A stretch of DNA of 8,461 bases, taken from Chthoniobacter sp. (GTDB taxonomy: Bacteria > Verrucomicrobiota > Verrucomicrobiia > Chthoniobacterales > Chthoniobacteraceae). Where the stretch lies: NCBI GenBank assembly GCA_025351065.1, contig JANXWQ010000391.1, positions 1-8,461 of the forward strand, in the 5' to 3' direction. The position numbers and the translations under genes were made by a program. This document shows, piece by piece, positions 7,099 to 8,461 of the stretch (its first letter is position 1; every line of letters begins with the position of its first letter). The notes beneath the pieces were generated by a model, which did no database searches, was not told the DNA's origin, and saw nothing but the letters and a program-made list of their open reading frames with translations.

Positions 7099-8461
7099 TC
7101 ACGCGGCGCGGCTGGCGGCGAAGGCGGTGGCGATCATCGCGGAGAGGTCGGCGGGGCGGTAGGGTTTGGGGAGGTAGTTCACGCCTTCCTGAAGCTGCAC
7201 GCCGCCGGTCAGGAGGTCGCGGCTGTAGCCGCTGGAAAAGATGACGGGCAGCGCGGGGCGGTCAGTGCGGAGGCGCTGGGCGAGGTCGCGGCCGGACATG
7301 CCGCCGGGCATGACCATGTCGGTGAAAAGCATCACGACCTCCGGGCCGTGCAGCGCCCACAGTTGCAGCGCCTCGGCGGCATTGGGCGCGGCGATCACTT
7401 TGAACCCGTGCTCCTCGAACGTGCAGGCGGCGAGCAGGCTGACGGCTTCCTCGTCCTCGGCGATGAGCACGGTGCCGCTGCCGCGCAGCATGCCCGCGGG
7501 GACGGCGACTTCCGGCGGTTTTTCGAGCGTGGCGGCGGCGGCGGGGAGGAAGACGTGGAAGGCGGAACCTTGATTGGGCGCGGTTTCCACGGCGATCCAG
7601 CCGCCGTGCTGCTGCACGATGCCCTGGACGGTGGCGAGGCCCATGCCGGTGCCCTGGCCCACTTCTTTGGTCGTGAAAAAGGGCTCGAACAAATTGCGCG
7701 CGGTTTCCTCGTCCATGCCCACGCCGGTGTCGGCGATGGTGATGCACAGGTGCGGGCCGGGCGCGGCGGTGTCGGCGCTCGCGGGGAGGCGCTCACGCGG
7801 CACGTTTTCGAGCGCGCTTTTGATGACGATGCTGCCGTCGTGCGGCAGGGCGTCGCGGGCGTTGAGCGTGAGGTTGAGGATGATCTGGTCGAGGTTCGTG
7901 GCGTCGGCGAAAAGCGGCGGCAAATCCGCGGCCAGCTCGAAGCGCAGGGCGATGTGCGCGCCGAGCAGGGGACGGAGGATGGGTTCGAGCGCGGCGAGGC
8001 GTTCGTTGAGTTGGAGCTGTTGCGGCTGCATGACTTGCTTGCGGCTGAAGGCGAGGAGCTGGCGCGTGAGATTCGCGGCGCGCTCGGCGGCGGTGGCGAT
8101 GTGGCCGAGCGCCTGCGCGGTGTCGGACTCCGCGGGGAGGCGCGCGAGCTGGAGGCTGCTGTAGCCCTGGATGACGGTCAGCAGGTTGTTGAAATCGTGC
8201 GCGATGCCGGCGGCGAGGCGGCCCACGGATTCCATCTTGTAAGCCTGCCGGCGCTGTTCCTGCGCGGACTCCAGTTCGGCGGTGCGCGCGACCACCATTT
8301 GCTCCAGCTCATCCACGCGCAGCGCGGCCTGGCGGGCGAGGCTCCATTTGTTGGTCAGTGCGTGGGCGAGCTGCAGCGCCTCGACGTGATCGAACGGCTT
8401 TTTCAAAATCACCAGATTGTCCGACGCGCCGAGCCGCTGCGTGATGCTGTCCCAGCCGTAG
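7099..8461 (-). CDS. Hybrid histidine kinase with flanking receiver domains (5' end outside window)
   Basis: The frame is open to the window edge, so the N-terminus is missing; a GTG at 8412 is internal. The first visible residues, YGWDSITQRLGASDNLVILKKPFD, look like the end of a receiver domain, including its conserved lysine. A helical linker follows (ELEQMVVARTAELESAQEQ). Counting from the GTG at 8412, the HisKA phospho-acceptor is H72 in GIAHDFNNLL. The ATPase domain has N184 (N box, LNARDAL), D228-TGVGM (G1) and GQGTGMGLA (G2). A complete C-terminal receiver (about 313-430) has acidic ED319-EE, phospho-acceptor D365 in FTDMVMPGGMSG, SSG (393-395) and K416 in LPKPY. No membrane segment or sensor domain is visible, so input probably arrives by phosphotransfer to the N-terminal receiver from another kinase. 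The target is unknown. The gene ends upstream of the thiC promoter with no intrinsic terminator visible. Confidence 0.93.
   Translation of the reverse strand, partial: YGWDSITQRLGASDNLVILKKPFDHVEALQLAHALTNKWSLARQAALRVDELEQMVVARTAELESAQEQRRQAYKMESVGRLAAGIAHDFNNLLTVIQGYSSLQLARLPAESDTAQALGHIATAAERAANLTRQLLAFSRKQVMQPQQLQLNERLAALEPILRPLLGAHIALRFELAADLPPLFADATNLDQIILNLTLNARDALPHDGSIVIKSALENVPRERLPASADTAAPGPHLCITIADTGVGMDEETARNLFEPFFTTKEVGQGTGMGLATVQGIVQQHGGWIAVETAPNQGSAFHVFLPAAAATLEKPPEVAVPAGMLRGSGTVLIAEDEEAVSLLAACTFEEHGFKVIAAPNAAEALQLWALHGPEVVMLFTDMVMPGGMSGRDLAQRLRTDRPALPVIFSSGYSRDLLTGGVQLQEGVNYLPKPYRPADLSAMIATAFAASRAA

Overview
The window comes from a GC-rich bacterium. Most genes show strong third-position G/C bias and few have a recognisable Shine-Dalgarno sequence. 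The secreted redoxin plus haem-copper monooxygenase pair, the intergenic CTCAACC-type heptad repeats and the large hybrid sensor kinase suggest the Verrucomicrobia/Planctomycetes group, most likely an Opitutae-like verrucomicrobium. That assignment is inference from gene content, not from a marker gene.

Layout, left to right. A very short open 3' end of an unidentified frame (1-72) is followed by tRNA-Asn(GUU) on the minus strand (130-204). Next is a plus-strand cluster of exported redox proteins: a redoxin with a CPIS site, overlapping by ATGA with a cytochrome c/type II copper monooxygenase fusion. A separate small cysteine-rich secreted protein follows, closed by a strong intrinsic terminator. 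A perfect 33-nt palindrome then separates it from a convergent, minus-strand secreted alpha/beta-hydrolase (acetylxylan esterase type).

From about 3.7 to 4.84 kb the base composition drops (a 60-base line near 4.02 kb is 48% G+C against 73% in a line near 1.5 kb). This stretch holds a decayed SIR2-like gene with an in-frame TGA, a lost HxHG histidine and a tail running antisense into thiC. It looks like an acquired, now inactive gene of a family often found in anti-phage defence.

From 4835 to 7032 is a complete thiamin-regulated unit on the minus strand: a sigma70-like promoter, a THI-box (TPP) riboswitch aptamer, an intrinsic terminator as expression platform, a leader of four 7-base repeats, and a full-length thiC with its CX2CX4C cluster motif. 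A second copy of the palindrome found at 2.75 kb sits immediately upstream of that promoter. The window ends inside a minus-strand hybrid histidine kinase that has the tail of one receiver domain at its N-terminus and a complete second receiver at its C-terminus.

I see no CRISPR array, no intact mobile element and no complete multi-gene defence system. The least understood parts are the redoxin/haem-copper oxidase pair, the cysteine-rich small protein, the dispersed palindrome and the broken SIR2 gene.
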